Positions 22,132-23,659 of a stretch of DNA of 23,659 bases are shown piece by piece. Position 1 is the first letter of the stretch, and each line of letters starts with the position of its first letter. The notes under the pieces are model-generated. The model saw nothing but the letters and a program-made list of their open reading frames with translations. It was not told the origin of the DNA and ran no database searches. Position numbers and translations under genes: made by a program. Source of the DNA: an uncultured Christensenellaceae bacterium (GTDB lineage Bacteria; Bacillota; Clostridia; Christensenellales; Borkfalkiaceae); contig CAJUMW010000004.1 of NCBI GenBank assembly GCA_910587625.1, positions 80,660 through 104,318 of the forward strand, in the 5' to 3' direction.

Positions 22132-22973
22132 CGGGATTTATAAACGTAAACAAGGCTTGCGGCGCAAGCTCGGCAAAGGAAGTATCGGTAATTAAACGGC
22201 TTACGGGTATGCCCTGCGGACATATGGGAACGCTCGATCCTATGGCGGACGGAGTTCTTCCCGTTGCCATAGGTAACGCGGCAAGGCTGTTCGATTACTT
22301 TCTCGATAAAAAGAAAAAATATTTGGCAACGTTTAAATTCGGTTGCGACAGCGATACTCTGGACACAACGGGAAATGTTGAAAACAATGTAGGTCATATT
22401 CCGACGGCGGAACAGATTCGCGAGGTTTTAAGCGAGTTTGTAGGTGAAATAATGCAGATACCGCCGAAATACAGCGCGAAAAATATTGACGGTAAGCGCG
22501 GCTATGAGCTTGCACGCGCAGGCGTCGAGTTTGATATTCCGCCGAAAAAAGTTACAATTTATTCGGTGGAACTGAAAGAGAATATATCCGACGACAGTTA
22601 TACTTTTGAAATAGAGTGCGGAGGCGGAACGTATATCCGCTCTATTGCAAGGGATTTGGGCAAAAGGCTGTCGACGTGCGCTATAATGAGCGCGCTTACC
22701 AGAACTCAAAGCGGAGTTTTTACGCTTGGTAATTCGGTTTGCACGGCAAATTTGACGAGAGAGAGCATAGAAAAAAGTATAATTCCAACGGAAAGCGTGT
22801 TGTCTTTCGACAGCATTTATCCGACGGAAAGGCAGGCGTTTAAGCTGTTTAACGGACTAAGCGTTGAAAGCGATAAACCCGACGGTATTTACAAAATTTA
22901 CAAGGACGGATTTTTTTACGGACTTGCTGAAATTAAACATTCAATTTTAAAGGTGAGGACAAAACTATGTTAG
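22128..22973 (+). CDS. truB: tRNA pseudouridine(55) synthase TruB
   Basis: TruB isomerises U55 of tRNA. The 281-residue protein starts at an ATG overlapping the nrnA stop (ATGA). Motif II with the catalytic Asp37 reads GHMGTLDPMADGVLPV (31-46); the usual His-Thr-Gly and Leu-Ala-Thr are replaced by His-Met-Gly and Met-Ala-Asp, a mild deviation. The KxYxAxF motif is seen as KKYLATF, PPKYSAKNIDGKRGYELAR follows, and CGGGTYIRSIARDLGKRL holds the Tyr and Arg of the active site. The C-terminal part after about residue 230 resembles a short PUA-like tail (YKIYKDGFFYGLAEI). Its end overlaps ribF by 8 bases. Confidence 0.96.
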   Translation: MTGFINVNKACGASSAKEVSVIKRLTGMPCGHMGTLDPMADGVLPVAIGNAARLFDYFLDKKKKYLATFKFGCDSDTLDTTGNVENNVGHIPTAEQIREVLSEFVGEIMQIPPKYSAKNIDGKRGYELARAGVEFDIPPKKVTIYSVELKENISDDSYTFEIECGGGTYIRSIARDLGKRLSTCAIMSALTRTQSGVFTLGNSVCTANLTRESIEKSIIPTESVLSFDSIYPTERQAFKLFNGLSVESDKPDGIYKIYKDGFFYGLAEIKHSILKVRTKLC

Positions 22974-23659
22974 AGATTGTCAAATTCGGACAGGATAATT
23001 ACGATTTTCCGTGCTTATTGGTACTCGGTTGTTTCGAGGGACTGCATATAGGTCATGTCGAACTTCTTAAAAAAGCCAAGTTACAAGCAAAAATAAACGG
23101 ACTAGATTTGGGCGTAATGTTGTTTTCCGACGGTAAAGGCGGCAAGCAGCTCTATTCTTTCGACGAACGAGCAAACTTTCTCGAACAGTTTGGGGTCAAA
23201 TTTATACTAAAAGTCGATTTTACCGACGACTTTAAAAAGATAAAGCCGCTTGAATTTTTGTCGCACCTCGACGATAAGCTTAATATTAAGGCTTTGATGA
23301 GCGGCAAAGACTTCCGTTTCGGACTCGGCGCAAAAGGGAAGGCGGCAACGCTCAAAACCTATGCCGACGACGAGGAAAACGGAATTTGGTATATGTCCGT
23401 CAAGGATATTGTTTACGGAGAAGACAAGGTAAGCACTTCGCTTATTAAAGCTAAGCTTGAAGAAGGCAACGTTTTACTTGCAAACGCGCTTCTCGGCAGA
23501 AATTTTTCCGTCACGGGCGTCGTCGTAAAGGGTGCGGACAGGGGCGCAAAGGTGCTCGGCTATCCCACAATGAATATTGCTTATCCGGAAAGCAAGTTTG
23601 AAATTAAGCAGGGCGTTTATGACGTAAAATGCACAATCGACGGCAATGATTATCTCGGT
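22966..23659 (+). CDS. ribF: Riboflavin kinase / FMN adenylyltransferase, N-terminal part (3' end outside window)
   Basis: The frame is open from ATG 22966 to the window end (231 codons). RibF makes FMN and FAD. The N-terminal nucleotidyltransferase domain (about 1-165) shows GCFEGLHIGH (21-30; usual GxFDGVHxGH) with the HxGH motif, FTDDFKKIKPLEFL, GKDFRFG and STSLIKAKLEEG (usual SSTxIRxxLxxG). The usual TFxPHP strand end is replaced by LFSDGKG, so the domain is diverged. The riboflavin kinase domain begins near residue 175 (LLGRNFSVTGVVVKGADRGAKVLGYPTMNI) with the GxPTxN motif intact. AGGTGAGGA is at 22951-22959. truB-ribF is the conserved end of this operon. Confidence 0.9.

Noticed and set aside
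1..23659. CRISPR arrays, transposons, prophage genes, tRNA or rRNA genes
   Set aside because: No direct-repeat array, transposase motif, phage structural gene or RNA gene signature was seen on either strand; the window is compact core metabolism and information processing.

Overview
This window looks like a piece of the chromosome of an anaerobic Gram-positive bacterium of the class Clostridia, probably an uncultured gut lineage. The grounds are the gene order purE-C-F-M-N-H-D-L with a single-chain FGAM synthase, the block ispG-(polC position)-rimP-nusA-ylxR-ylxQ-infB-rbfA-nrnA-truB-ribF, an Fe-S type PurF, and FeoB followed by a small Cys-rich membrane protein. The genus cannot be named from the sequence. 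There are no rRNAs, tRNAs, insertion sequences, CRISPR arrays or phage genes. No gene-free stretch exceeds about 165 bases.

Layout. (1) 1-986: the 3' end of feoB and a 54-residue Cys-rich FeoB companion, closed by a hairpin terminator. (2) 1150-1494, minus strand: a small DUF1294-type membrane protein. A good extended -10 promoter (1111-1138) lies just past its 3' end and points the other way, towards purE. (3) 1540-12670: eight purine genes covering nearly all steps from PRPP to IMP. purK and purB are absent here, and a hairpin terminator or attenuator lies between purE and purC. (4) 12692-13150: nrdR, the ATP/dATP-sensing repressor of ribonucleotide reductase genes, directly behind purL and closed by a terminator. 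(5) 13212-14276: ispG of the MEP isoprenoid pathway. (6) 14254-15786: a 510-residue protein in the chromosomal slot of polC. It keeps only the PolC N-terminal region, the OB fold and the DEDDh proofreading exonuclease; both PHP halves and the whole polymerase are missing. (7) 15800-23659: a new promoter and leader hairpin, then the rimP-nusA-ylxR-ylxQ-infB-rbfA-nrnA-truB-ribF operon for ribosome maturation, transcription elongation, translation initiation, nanoRNA turnover, tRNA modification and flavin cofactor synthesis. ribF runs off the right edge.

The most interesting object is the polC-derived stand-alone exonuclease (510 residues). All five DEDDh catalytic residues are present. A near-perfect sliding-clamp binding pentapeptide (QTDLF, residues 319-323) sits in the linker where the first half of the PHP domain should be. 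This suggests a clamp-tethered proofreading exonuclease acting in trans, analogous to the E. coli epsilon subunit, in a lineage where PolC itself may have been lost or split. Secondary points are a pur promoter that would give an antisense leader over the DUF1294 gene, the purE/purC attenuator-like hairpin, class I PurE without PurK beside it, and nrdR attached to the purine operon.
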